DNA of 42,267 nucleotides from Comamonadaceae bacterium. GTDB lineage: Bacteria > Pseudomonadota > Gammaproteobacteria > Burkholderiales > Burkholderiaceae_C. Of the stretch, positions 1-8,558 are shown one piece after another (position 1 is the first letter of the stretch; each line of letters starts with the position of its first letter). The translations under genes were made by a program, and so were the position numbers. A model generated the notes under the pieces. It saw only the letters and a list, made by a program, of their open reading frames with translations, had not been told where the DNA came from and searched no databases. The DNA is taken from contig CANFYZ010000027.1 of NCBI GenBank assembly GCA_947451385.1, positions 1-42,267 of the forward strand. Direction: 5' to 3'.

Positions 1-21
1 GGTCCTAGAAGAGAAAAGCAT

Positions 22-37
22 CGCCGCATTATCGGCG
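22..37 (-). terminator. Weak hairpin after comM
   Basis: A short inverted repeat (CGCCG/CGGCG with a six-base loop) lies 15 bases beyond the comM stop codon. In the minus-strand direction it is followed by a T-rich but interrupted stretch. It could be a weak terminator, but the stem is only 5 bp and the T run is poor. Confidence 0.3.
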
Positions 38-51
38 TGCGCGGTGCGGGT

Positions 52-1581
52 TCATGTCGCCCGCAGGGCGCGCCGGTATTGCACCGCCTCGGCCACATGG
101 GCCATTTGGGTGCTGGCGTTGCCGGCCAAGTCGGCAATCGTGCGCGCCACCTTCAGGGTACGATGGGTGCTGCGCCCGCTCCAGCCCAGTTGCGTGGCCA
201 CTTTGTTTAAAAAAGCGACGGCCGCCGCGTCCAGCCCCACGTGCGCGTCGATGGCCTGGCCTTGCAGGGCTTGGTTGGTGCAGCCTTGACGGGCCAGGGC
301 CCGTGCGCGTGCGGCGCTGCTGCGTTGGCGAATCGCGGCGGTGGACTCGCCCGGTGGGCCGCTGACCAGATCGTGCGCTGACAAGCTGGGCACCTCCACA
401 TGCAAATCAATGCGGTCCAGCAGGGGTCCACTGAGCTTGCCTTGGTAGCGGCTGATCTGGTCCGGTGTGCAACGGCAAGCGCGCGTGGGGCTGCCCAAAT
501 AGCCGCAGGGGCAGGGGTTCATGGCGGCAATCAATTGAAAGCGCGCCGGGAACTCGGCTCGCCGCGCCGCCCGGGCAATGGTGATGGTGCCGCTCTCCAG
601 GGGCTCGCGCAGGGCTTCTAAGGCGGCACGGGGAAACTCAGGCAATTCATCCAGAAAGAGCACGCCGTGGTGCGCCAGCGAAATTTCACCGGGTCGGGGC
701 GGTGATCCGCCGCCCACCAAAGCGACCGCGCTCGCCGTGTGGTGCGGCTGCGCTGTGGGCCGCTGGGCCCAGCGCTCTAAATGAAAACGCCCGGCCAAGC
801 TGGCAATCGCCGCGCTTTCCAGCGCTTCTTCAATGCCCATGGGCGGCAGCAAGCCCGCAAAGCGTTGCGCCAGCATGGATTTACCCGAGCCCGGTGGGCC
901 CACCATCAGCAAGCTGTGCCCGCCGGCGGCGGCAATCTCCAGCGCGCGCTTGCTGGCGGCCTGGCCTTTCACGTCAGACAGGTCGAGGTAACGGGCATCT
1001 TGGCTGAGTGCGGGCGCTTGCATGCAGCGCCAACCTTCGCTGGGTTCAGAGGGCGGGTGGGTTGTGGGTAAAAACTGCTGCACCACGTCCAGCAAATGTT
1101 GGGCACGGTAAATGTGCACGTCAGGCACCAGGGCGGCCTCTTCGGCGCTGCCCGGCGGAAGCACCAATTTGGTGCTTAAACTTTGCTGACGCAAAGCCAG
1201 ACTCATGACCAGGGCCCCGCGCACCGGCCGCAGCTCGCCTGACAGGGACAGTTCCCCGGCAAATTCAAACCCCGACAGCCGAGCCGGGTCGATCTGACCG
1301 CTGGCCGCCAAGATGCCCATGGCGATGGGCAAATCAAAACGCCCCGAGTCTTTGGGCAGGTCGGCCGGGGCCAGATTGACGATGATGCGTTTGTTGTGCG
1401 GAAACTCCAAGCCCGCGTTTTGCAAGGCGCTGCGCACCCGCTCGCGGGCTTCTTTCACCTCCACATCGGCCAAGCCGACCAAAGTGAAGCTCGGCAAGCC
1501 ATTGGCCAAATGCACCTCCACCGTCACCACCGGGGCCTGAAGGCCCACCAAGGCCCGGCTTCGCACCAAAGAAAGACTCAT
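52..1581 (-). CDS. comM: YifB/ComM family Mg-chelatase-like AAA+ ATPase
   Basis: 509-residue AAA+ ATPase of the YifB/ComM family, a cytoplasmic hexameric helicase-like protein that promotes branch migration and integration of incoming DNA during natural transformation. Visible features: an N-terminal ChlI-like domain (about residues 15-140), Walker A GPPGSGKS at 228-235, Walker B FLDE ending at D311/E312, a cysteine cluster NPCPCGY...CRC, then the sensor region DRIDLHVEVP and a C-terminal Mg-chelatase lid. The frame is open upstream to 1704, but the ATG at 1581 has GGAGG just upstream (1582-1590) and matches the usual family N-terminus MSLSLVRSRA, so I start there. It diverges from the porin-glnK-amtB operon, and its leader overlaps the NtrC-like site. 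The family assignment is secure. A role in competence here is inferred from the family only. Confidence 0.95.
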   Translation of the reverse strand: MSLSLVRSRALVGLQAPVVTVEVHLANGLPSFTLVGLADVEVKEARERVRSALQNAGLEFPHNKRIIVNLAPADLPKDSGRFDLPIAMGILAASGQIDPARLSGFEFAGELSLSGELRPVRGALVMSLALRQQSLSTKLVLPPGSAEEAALVPDVHIYRAQHLLDVVQQFLPTTHPPSEPSEGWRCMQAPALSQDARYLDLSDVKGQAASKRALEIAAAGGHSLLMVGPPGSGKSMLAQRFAGLLPPMGIEEALESAAIASLAGRFHLERWAQRPTAQPHHTASAVALVGGGSPPRPGEISLAHHGVLFLDELPEFPRAALEALREPLESGTITIARAARRAEFPARFQLIAAMNPCPCGYLGSPTRACRCTPDQISRYQGKLSGPLLDRIDLHVEVPSLSAHDLVSGPPGESTAAIRQRSSAARARALARQGCTNQALQGQAIDAHVGLDAAAVAFLNKVATQLGWSGRSTHRTLKVARTIADLAGNASTQMAHVAEAVQYRRALRAT

Positions 1582-1591
1582 GGACCCTCCT

Positions 1592-1608
1592 TGCACCATA
1601 TGTGTGCA
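1592..1608. promoter_or_regulatory. Putative NtrC binding site
   Basis: TGCAC, seven bases, GTGCA: a perfect match to the GCAC-N7-GTGC core of enterobacterial NtrC enhancer sites. Its centre lies about 160 bp upstream of the expected start of the sigma-54 promoter at 1736-1753, a normal enhancer distance. It also sits directly upstream of the comM ribosome-binding site. Nitrogen control of the porin-glnK-amtB operon is inferred. Confidence 0.65.
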
Positions 1609-1735
1609 TTTTTTGACGGAATCCATTCCAGATACGACAAGCGTCCGTCCGCTGTCTTTAATTTGACCATGTAATGAGTCATAAAGGGTGCAAAAATGTC
1701 CCAATTAACTTGCGGATGCCCTATAGAGGCCTGTA

Positions 1736-1753
1736 TTGGCATGCTCCGTGCTT
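1736..1753 (+). promoter_or_regulatory. Sigma-54 (-24/-12) promoter of porin-glnK-amtB
   Basis: TTGGCATGCTCCGTGCTT has the invariant GG (1738-1739) and GC (1750-1751) separated by exactly ten bases, as RpoN promoters require (consensus TGGCAC-N5-TTGC). Transcription would start near 1763, leaving a leader of about 33 nt before the porin ATG. Together with the upstream NtrC-like site this suggests induction under nitrogen limitation. Confidence 0.75.
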
Positions 1754-1795
1754 GATGTCATCGTCCTTTCATTCTTTTTTTGTCCAGGAGTCCCC

Positions 1796-2554
1796 ATGAA
1801 AAAAATCATTTCCCCCATTTTGGTCGCTTTGACATTGGGCGCTGCCACCGGCGCCATGGCCCAAACGGCCGCCCCTGCTGAGCCAGAAAGCACCTTGGCT
1901 TTCAACGCCGGCGTCGTGACCGACTACCGTTACCGCGGTATTTCGCAAAGCCGCTTGAATCCCGCTATCCAAGGCGGCGCAGATTACGCTGACAAGAGCG
2001 GCTTTTATGTGGGCGTTTGGGGTTCCAGCATCAAGTGGATTCAAGATGCCGGCGCCAAAGATGGCAACGTTGAGATTGACCTGTACGGCGGTTACAAAGG
2101 CGCTGCCGGCGATGTGGCATACGACGTGGGTTTCTTGCGTTACCAGTACCAAGGCAACTCCTTGGCCAAGGTGAAAGGCTATGTGGATGCCAACACCAAT
2201 GAGTTTTACGGTGCAGCCACCGTTGGTGTGTTTACGGCCAAGTATTCCTATGCAACGACCAACCTGTTCGGCAACACCAACAGCAAGGGCAGCTACTACC
2301 TCGACCTGAGCGCAGCGCTCGATCTGGGCGACGGCTACTCCCTGACTCCTCACCTGGGTTACCAGAACATCGCCAAGACACCGGACGGCACCTACACCGA
2401 CTACGCCCTGACATTGGGTAAAGACTTGGGCAATGGTCTGAGCGCGTCCGCTGCGCTGATCGGCACCAATGCCAAAAAGAGCTTCTATTACACCCCTGCA
2501 GGCAAAGCCACTGGCGATGCTGGCTTGGTTCTCGGCGTGAAATACACCTTCTGA
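1796..2554 (+). CDS. TorF-family putative outer-membrane porin (TIGR02001-like)
   Basis: 252-residue exported protein. It begins with a signal peptide (MKKIISP, hydrophobic core, cleavage after AMA near residue 22). The rest is a beta-strand-rich barrel pattern with alternating aromatic and polar residues, a conserved early motif VVTDYRYRGISQS and a C-terminal strand ending in F (GLVLGVKYTF), the usual BAM recognition end. This fits the TorF/TIGR02001 putative porin family. The ATG at 1796 has AGGAG at 1786-1790; upstream in-frame starts would precede the signal peptide. It is the first gene of an operon with glnK (29-bp gap) and amtB behind a sigma-54 promoter, so it may let ammonium or small nitrogen compounds cross the outer membrane. 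That substrate is inferred from context. Confidence 0.85.
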   Translation: MKKIISPILVALTLGAATGAMAQTAAPAEPESTLAFNAGVVTDYRYRGISQSRLNPAIQGGADYADKSGFYVGVWGSSIKWIQDAGAKDGNVEIDLYGGYKGAAGDVAYDVGFLRYQYQGNSLAKVKGYVDANTNEFYGAATVGVFTAKYSYATTNLFGNTNSKGSYYLDLSAALDLGDGYSLTPHLGYQNIAKTPDGTYTDYALTLGKDLGNGLSASAALIGTNAKKSFYYTPAGKATGDAGLVLGVKYTF

Positions 2555-2559
2555 TTTAG

Positions 2560-2922
<363 letters not shown>

Positions 2923-2947
2923 CCACACATCCGAAAGAGAGTTTGAA

Positions 2948-4495
2948 ATGAAAAAGCTACTTGCCTCCTTGGCGCTGGGCTTCAGCCTGATGGCTGCAGC
3001 GCCCGCTTTCAGTGCTGACACACCGGCTGCAGCCCCTGCAGCCACCGAAGCCAAAGCCTCCGCTGCACCCGCGGCTGCGGCCCCTGCTGCTGCCGCTCCG
3101 GCCGCCGCTGGCGCACCGGCTGCTGCCGCTGAGGCTCCCGCCGAAGCCGCGCCTGTGTTGGTCCCCAACAAGGGCGACACCGCCTGGATGATGCTCTCCA
3201 CCATCTTGGTGATTTTGATGGTCGTTCCTGGCCTGGCCTTGTTCTACGGCGGTTTGGTCCGCAGCAAGAACATGCTGTCGGTGCTGATGCAAGTCATGGT
3301 CACTTTCTCGTTGATCACGGTCTTGTGGTTCATCTACGGCTACAGCCTGGCGTTCACCGAGGGCAATGCCTATTTCGGTGGCCTGGACCGCTTGTTCATG
3401 AACGGCATCTGGGACAACGCAGCGGGTACGTTTGCCAATGCAGCCACTTTCAGCAAAGGCGTTGTGATTCCTGAAATCACTTTCGCAGGCTTCCAGGCCA
3501 CGTTTGCAGGCATCACCTGTGCGCTGATCGTCGGTGCATTCGCCGAGCGTATCAAGTTCTCTGCGGTGCTGGCTTTCATGGTCTTGTGGTTCACCTTCAG
3601 CTACCTGCCGATCGCCCACATGGTCTGGTTCTGGATGGGCCCTGACGCCTACGCCACCAAAGAAGTTGTGGACGAAATGAACAGCAAAGCCGGCCTGATC
3701 TGGCAGTGGGGCGCGCTCGACTTCGCTGGCGGTACCGTGGTGCACATCAACGCCGCTGTGGCGGGCTTGGTGGGTGCTTTCATGGTCGGCAAGCGCGTGG
3801 GTTATGGCCGTGAAGCCATGGCACCGCACAGCCTGACTTTGACCATGGTCGGCGCCTCGCTGCTGTGGGTGGGCTGGTTCGGTTTCAATGCAGGCTCGGC
3901 CCTGGAAGCCAACGGTTTCGCCGCCCTGGCCTTCGCCAACACCTTGCTGGCCACTGCTGCAGCCGTGTTGTCCTGGTGTGTGGGTGAAGCGCTGATGCGT
4001 GGCAAGGCTTCGATGCTGGGCGCCGCTTCGGGTGCTGTGGCCGGTCTGGTGGCGATCACGCCAGCTGCTGGCAACGTCGGCATCGGTGGTGCTTTGATCA
4101 TTGGTTTGATCGCTGGCTTCGCCTGCTTGTGGGGTGTCAACGGCCTGAAGAAAATTCTGGGCGCAGACGACTCTTTGGACGTGTTCGGTGTGCACGGTGT
4201 GGGCGGTATCGTCGGCGCCTTGTTGACCGGTGTGTTCAGCTCGCCCAGCCTGGGTGGCCCCAGCGCCATGGGTGACTGGGTCACCGCCACCATGATCACC
4301 GCTGCTGACTTCTCGATCGCATCGCAAGTGTGGATCCAGGCCAAGGCTGTGTTGGTCACCATCGTGTGGTCCGGTGTGGTGTCTTTGGTATCGTACAAGT
4401 TGGTGGACCTGACCATCGGCCTGCGCGTGACGGAAGAAGAAGAGCGCGAAGGCTTGGACATCTCCTCACACGGCGAGACTGCATACCACGGTTAA
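2948..4495 (+). CDS. amtB: Ammonium transporter AmtB
   Basis: 515-residue Amt/MEP/Rh ammonium channel of the inner membrane. It starts with a cleavable-looking signal segment (MKKLLASLALGFSLMAAAPAFSA), then an unusually long Ala/Pro-rich linker (about residues 24-72), then the eleven-helix core. Core signatures seen: ALFYGGLVRSKN, FAGGTVVHINA (first pore histidine region) and FGVHGVGGIVGA (second pore histidine region). The frame is open upstream into glnK, but the ATG at 2948 has GAAAGAGAG in front and gives the signal peptide, so that start is chosen. The C-terminal tail (about residues 480-515) should bind GlnK. The downstream hairpin at 4538 ends the operon. Confidence 0.96.
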   Translation: MKKLLASLALGFSLMAAAPAFSADTPAAAPAATEAKASAAPAAAAPAAAAPAAAGAPAAAAEAPAEAAPVLVPNKGDTAWMMLSTILVILMVVPGLALFYGGLVRSKNMLSVLMQVMVTFSLITVLWFIYGYSLAFTEGNAYFGGLDRLFMNGIWDNAAGTFANAATFSKGVVIPEITFAGFQATFAGITCALIVGAFAERIKFSAVLAFMVLWFTFSYLPIAHMVWFWMGPDAYATKEVVDEMNSKAGLIWQWGALDFAGGTVVHINAAVAGLVGAFMVGKRVGYGREAMAPHSLTLTMVGASLLWVGWFGFNAGSALEANGFAALAFANTLLATAAAVLSWCVGEALMRGKASMLGAASGAVAGLVAITPAAGNVGIGGALIIGLIAGFACLWGVNGLKKILGADDSLDVFGVHGVGGIVGALLTGVFSSPSLGGPSAMGDWVTATMITAADFSIASQVWIQAKAVLVTIVWSGVVSLVSYKLVDLTIGLRVTEEEEREGLDISSHGETAYHG

Positions 4496-4537
4496 CGTTT
4501 TCCTTGCAAAGGTGGCCTGTGCGCCACCTCTCCCTTG

Positions 4538-4569
4538 AGCCCGCTGCACGCAAGTGCGCGGGCTTTTTT
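4538..4569 (+). terminator. Rho-independent terminator after amtB
   Basis: Stem AGCCCGC-(T bulge)-GCAC pairs with GTGC-GCGGGCT around a GCAA loop and is followed by six T (4564-4569). It lies 43 bases after the amtB stop. A second, weaker hairpin (GGTGGC/GCCACC, 4511-4528) precedes it. Confidence 0.85.
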
Positions 4570-4629
4570 CATGGGCGTGGCGTGTTAAAGTGAATTGTTG
4601 AAAAGTGTCCTCAATCTGCTTTATTGCCC

Positions 4630-5151
4630 ATGTCACAACCCCCTGAATCCGCGCCTGCTGTAGCGCCCAATGCTGTTGAAGACGATGAGGCCACGCGCAT
4701 CCCCCTGAAAATCGAAGACTGGCTCACCGTGGTGGTCATGGGCTTGCTGTCCCTGATCACTTTTGCGAATGTGCTGGTGCGGTATTTCACCAACCAATCG
4801 TTCGCCTGGACGGAAGAGTTCTCGGTGTTTTTGATGATCGTTTTGTCGTTGGTGGCGGGCTCCGCCTCGGTGGCGCGCAATCGGCAAATCCGCATCGAGT
4901 ACTTTGCCGACAGCGGCTCCGAGCAACGCCAACGCGCCCTGGCCCGCTTTGGCGCGCTGATGGTGTTTGTGCTGTTTGCTTTGATTGCGGTGCTCAGCGC
5001 GCGCGTGGTGTGGGACGACTACCGCTTTGGCGAGACCTCGCCCGGCATTGGGGTGCCGCAGTGGTGGTACACGGTGTGGTTGCCCGTCATGTCGGTGGCC
5101 ATCGCCGGTCGCGCGTTGGGCTTGTTCATTCGCCGGGGCCGTCAAGCATGA
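4630..5151 (+). CDS. dctQ: TRAP transporter small permease (DctQ family)
   Basis: 173-residue membrane protein with four hydrophobic helices, matching the DctQ subunit of TRAP secondary transporters (Na+-driven uptake of organic acids using a periplasmic binding protein). Family marks: NVLVRYFTNQSFAWTEEFSVFLMI, then RNRQIRIEYF. The stop overlaps the start of dctM (ATGA at 5148-5151), which shows translational coupling. I use the ATG at 4630; a TTG two codons earlier is possible and neither has a clear Shine-Dalgarno sequence. It is the first gene of dctQ-dctM-dctP-lactonase. Confidence 0.9.
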   Translation: MSQPPESAPAVAPNAVEDDEATRIPLKIEDWLTVVVMGLLSLITFANVLVRYFTNQSFAWTEEFSVFLMIVLSLVAGSASVARNRQIRIEYFADSGSEQRQRALARFGALMVFVLFALIAVLSARVVWDDYRFGETSPGIGVPQWWYTVWLPVMSVAIAGRALGLFIRRGRQA

Positions 5152-6446
5152 TCCCGACGCTGCTGTTTGTCGCCTTCGTGGTCATGATGCTCATGGGCGT
5201 GCCGATTGGCGCCGCCCTGGGTTTGGCGGGCACGGCCTGCATTGCCTTGGCCAACTCAGATGCCCAGTGGTTTGGCTTGCTGGCCGTGCCGCAAAACTTT
5301 TACGCCGGTTTGGGCAAGTACCCGTTGCTGGCCATCCCGATGTTCGTTTTGGTCGGCTCGATTTTTGACCGCTCGGGTGTGGCCCTGCGGCTGGTGAATT
5401 TCGCGGTGGCGATCGTTGGCCGCGGCCCCGGCATGTTGCCCTTGGTGGCGATTGTGGTGGCCATGTTCTTGGGCGGCATCTCAGGCTCCGGGCCGGCCAA
5501 CGCCGCGGCGGTGGGCGCGGTGATGATCGCCGCCATGTCGCGCGCAGGCTACCCGGCCTCGTTTTCGGCCAGTGTGGTCGGCGCGGCCGCCGCGACCGAT
5601 ATTTTGATTCCGCCCTCGGTGGCCTTCATTGTGTATTCGGTGCTGGTGCCAGGCGCCTCGGTGCCTGCGCTGTTTGCCGCGGGCATGATTCCGGGCATCT
5701 TGGCCGGTGTGGCGCTGATCGTGCCCACGGTGTGGATGGCGCGCAAACACAAGATGGGCGCGCTCGAAGCCAGTCTGCCGCGACCTGAACTTTGGAAAAG
5801 CTTCAAAGAAGCCACCTGGGGTCTGGCCGCGCCAGTGTTGATTTTGGGCGGCATGCGCGCCGGTTGGTTCACCCCGACCGAGGCGGCGGTGGTGGCGGTG
5901 TTCTACGGTCTGTTTGTCGGCATGGTGATTTACCGCACCATCCAGGTTCGCGATTTGTTTGTGATCTTGCGTGAGTCGGGCGAGTTGTCGGCGGTGATTT
6001 TGTTGGTGGTGTCCCTGGCCGGCATCTTTGCTTTCTCGCTGTCCACCTTGGGCGTGATCGACCCGGTGACCAAAGCCATTGTCGGCTCGGGGCTGGGTGA
6101 ATATGGCGTGCTGGCCCTGCTGATTTTGCTGTTGATCACGGTGGGCATGTTCTTGGACGGCGTGTCCATCTTCTTGATTTTTGTGCCGCTCTTGTGGCCC
6201 ATCGTGCAGTTTTACAAATGGGACCCAGTCTGGTTTGGCGTGATCTTGACGCTGAAGGTCGCGCTCGGTCAGTTCACGCCACCGCTGGCGGTGAACCTGA
6301 TGGTGTCCTGCCGCATCGCCGGCGTACGCATGGAAGAAACCGTGCGCTGGGTCGGCTGGATGCTGTTTTCCATGTTCTTGGTCATGCTGGCCGTGATTGT
6401 TTGGCCAGAGTTGGCTTTGTGGTTGCCCCGCTATTTGGGTTATTGA
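5148..6446 (+). CDS. dctM: TRAP transporter large permease (DctM family)
   Basis: 432-residue polytopic membrane protein, the transport subunit of the TRAP system. Visible features: repeated hydrophobic helices and the family segments GGISGSGPANAAAVGAVMI, AAAATDILIPPSVAFIVY, GVISPVE-like GWFTPTEAAVVAVFYG and a late GQFTPPLAVNLMV. The frame is open from 5010, but the ATG at 5148 overlaps the dctQ stop by four bases and gives the standard N-terminus MIPTLLFVAF. Acts with DctQ and the binding protein encoded next. Confidence 0.93.
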   Translation: MIPTLLFVAFVVMMLMGVPIGAALGLAGTACIALANSDAQWFGLLAVPQNFYAGLGKYPLLAIPMFVLVGSIFDRSGVALRLVNFAVAIVGRGPGMLPLVAIVVAMFLGGISGSGPANAAAVGAVMIAAMSRAGYPASFSASVVGAAAATDILIPPSVAFIVYSVLVPGASVPALFAAGMIPGILAGVALIVPTVWMARKHKMGALEASLPRPELWKSFKEATWGLAAPVLILGGMRAGWFTPTEAAVVAVFYGLFVGMVIYRTIQVRDLFVILRESGELSAVILLVVSLAGIFAFSLSTLGVIDPVTKAIVGSGLGEYGVLALLILLLITVGMFLDGVSIFLIFVPLLWPIVQFYKWDPVWFGVILTLKVALGQFTPPLAVNLMVSCRIAGVRMEETVRWVGWMLFSMFLVMLAVIVWPELALWLPRYLGY

Positions 6447-6469
6447 TTTTTTTCTTAAAGGAGACACAC

Positions 6470-7504
6470 ATGAAACTTCGTCGTCACTTACTCAGTCTGT
6501 TGGCGTTGGCTGCCGGCCTGAGCGCCTTCACCGCCCCGGCCGTCGCGGCCGAATACAAAGCCGAATACCGCATGTCCTTGGTGCTGGGCCCGCCCACGCC
6601 CTGGGGTCAGGCCGGCAAGATGTGGTCGGACCTGGTGAAAGAACGCACCCAAGGCCGCATCAACATCAAGCTGTACCCCGGCGTGTCTTTGATCCAGGGC
6701 GATCAAACCCGCGAATTCAGCGCCTTGCGCCAAGGCGTGATCGACATGGCGGTGGGCTCGACCATCAACTGGTCGCCGCAAGTCAAAGAGTTGAACCTCT
6801 TCTCGCTGCCCTTCTTGATGCCCGATTACGCCGCCATTGACGCGCTCACGCAAGGCTCTGTCGGTCAGAAAATTTTCAACACCCTCGACAAATCCGGCGT
6901 GGTGCCTTTGGCTTGGGGCGAGAACGGTTTCCGTGAACTGACCAACTCCAAGCGCCCGATCAAGTCCCCGGCTGACTTGAAAGGCATGAAAATCCGCGTC
7001 GTGGGTTCGCCTATTTACTCTGACATGTTCAGCGCCATGGGCGCCAATCCCACGCAAATGAGCTGGGCTGATGCCCAGCCCGCGCTGTCCAGCGGTGCGG
7101 TGGACGGTCAAGAAAATCCCTTGTTCCTGTTCACCGTGCTGAAAATGCACAACGTGGGCCAGAAGTTTGTCACCACCTGGGGCTATGTCGCTGATCCGCT
7201 GATCTTTGTGGTCAACAAAGAGATTTGGGCCTCGTGGACACCGGCCGATCAGGCCATCGTCAAGCAAGCGGCCATCGACGCAGGCAAAGCTGAAATCGCT
7301 GTGGCACGCAAAGGCCTGGTGGAGGCGGACAAGCCGGTGCTCAAAGACATTGCAGGCATGGGCGTGACCGTCACCTCTTTGACCGCTGAAGAGCGTGATG
7401 CCTTTGTGCAGGCGACCCGTCCGGTCTACGACAAATGGAAAAACACCGTGGGCGTGGCTTTGGTGAAAGAAGCTGAAGCCGCTGTGGCCGCCCGCAAGAA
7501 GTAA
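6470..7504 (+). CDS. dctP: TRAP transporter substrate-binding protein (DctP family)
   Basis: 344-residue periplasmic binding protein. It has a signal peptide (MKLRRHLLSLLALAAGLSAFTAPAVAA, cleavage near residue 27), two alpha/beta lobes, and the conserved region LKGMKIRV, where Arg176 should hold the carboxylate of the ligand. AAAGGAG at 6457-6463 supports the ATG at 6470. It is 23 bp from dctM and 9 bp from the downstream lactonase gene. The ligand cannot be read from sequence; the adjacent lactonase suggests a sugar acid or aldonate. Confidence 0.92.
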   Translation: MKLRRHLLSLLALAAGLSAFTAPAVAAEYKAEYRMSLVLGPPTPWGQAGKMWSDLVKERTQGRINIKLYPGVSLIQGDQTREFSALRQGVIDMAVGSTINWSPQVKELNLFSLPFLMPDYAAIDALTQGSVGQKIFNTLDKSGVVPLAWGENGFRELTNSKRPIKSPADLKGMKIRVVGSPIYSDMFSAMGANPTQMSWADAQPALSSGAVDGQENPLFLFTVLKMHNVGQKFVTTWGYVADPLIFVVNKEIWASWTPADQAIVKQAAIDAGKAEIAVARKGLVEADKPVLKDIAGMGVTVTSLTAEERDAFVQATRPVYDKWKNTVGVALVKEAEAAVAARKK

Positions 7505-7513
7505 GGGCTCTGC

Positions 7514-8467
7514 ATGACCGCATCTCCGCCGTCCGCCTGGCAAGCCCTGACCACCCAGCCCGACGGCTTGAGCGAGTCGCCGTTTTGGCACCCGCACGAG
7601 CAACGGCTGTATTGGGTGGACATTCCGGGGCGACGCTTGGCGCGGGTGAAGGTGCGGCCCGACACGCAAGCCCCCATCCAAACGGACGGGCCGGTGGAGT
7701 ATTGGCCGGTGCCCGAAGAGCCCGGTTGCATAGCCCCGGCACAGGGCGGCGGCGTGATCGTCGCCTTGCGTGACGGCATTTACCTGGGTCCTACCTGGGG
7801 CGGCAGTTTGACGCTGCTGGCCCCCGCGCCCTACGACACCACCCGCCTGCGTTTCAACGATGGCAAATGCGATGCGCAAGGCCGCTTTTGGGCGGGCAGT
7901 CTGTATGAACCCAAAGACCAAGCCTTGGGCACGCTCTACACGCTAGACGGCCAAGCCCTGCACGCTGTGCAAAGCGGCGTAACCACCGCCAACGGCCTGG
8001 CCTGGTCACCCGACGGCCGCACCGCCTACTGGGCCGACACCGCCGCACACCAGGTGCGTGCTTTTGATGTGGATGCCGCCAGCGGCCAATTCGCCAACGC
8101 CCGCGTGTTTTACCAAGCCACCCCCAAACCCGCCGGCTGGGCCTGGGGCCAGGCCGCAGGCCCGCGCTATGGCGGGCGACCCGACGGTGCCACCGTGGAC
8201 GCACAAGGCAACTACTACAGCGCCATGTACGAAGGAAAACGCATCGTCAAGTTCTCGCCGCAAGGCGAGGTGTTGGCCGAGATCGAAACCCCGGTGCAAT
8301 GCCCCACCATGCCCTGTTTCGGTGGCGAAGACTTTAAGACGCTGTTCATCACCACCTCGCGCAACGGCCGCAGCGAAGCTGAATTGGCGGCCATGCCTTT
8401 GTCGGGCTGTGTGTTTGCGCTGCGTGTGGACGTGCCGGGTGTGCCGGTGAATTTTTTCCGGCGCTGA
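7514..8467 (+). CDS. SMP-30/gluconolactonase/LRE family protein
   Basis: 317-residue six-bladed beta-propeller of the SMP-30/gluconolactonase family, which hydrolyses sugar lactones to aldonic acids using a divalent metal. The three expected metal ligands are visible: Glu21 (LSESPFWHP), Asn160 (TTANGLAWSPDG) and Asp224 (GRPDGATVD), along with the substrate-side motif RFNDGKCDAQGRFW. The start at 7514 is nine bases after dctP, with AAGGG upstream. Being last in the TRAP operon suggests intracellular processing of the imported sugar acid or its lactone. No signal peptide is seen, so a cytoplasmic location is inferred. Confidence 0.88.
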   Translation: MTASPPSAWQALTTQPDGLSESPFWHPHEQRLYWVDIPGRRLARVKVRPDTQAPIQTDGPVEYWPVPEEPGCIAPAQGGGVIVALRDGIYLGPTWGGSLTLLAPAPYDTTRLRFNDGKCDAQGRFWAGSLYEPKDQALGTLYTLDGQALHAVQSGVTTANGLAWSPDGRTAYWADTAAHQVRAFDVDAASGQFANARVFYQATPKPAGWAWGQAAGPRYGGRPDGATVDAQGNYYSAMYEGKRIVKFSPQGEVLAEIETPVQCPTMPCFGGEDFKTLFITTSRNGRSEAELAAMPLSGCVFALRVDVPGVPVNFFRR

Positions 8468-8558
8468 CTCTAAAGCGCAGCGGGTAGGGAATTTCCCACA
8501 AGCCCTGCGTTCAAAAAATTCACACGCTCAGCACGGCGCCGGCGTTACCATCTGAACC

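Noticed and set aside
1582..1704. N-terminal extension of comM to 1704
   Set aside because: The extra 41 residues lack family similarity, and ATG 1581 has an ideal Shine-Dalgarno. The region is needed for the regulatory sites of the divergent operon.
4598..4626. Sigma-70 promoter TTGAAA-N17-TTATTG before dctQ
   Set aside because: The -10 match is poor and the transcript would be almost leaderless at ATG 4630; not strong enough to list as a feature.
8468..8558. Terminator between the lactonase and glcE genes
   Set aside because: GGGAA-T-TTCCC and a loose outer pairing exist, but there is no proper stem plus T run; the A run that follows is on the wrong strand side for the plus-strand genes.
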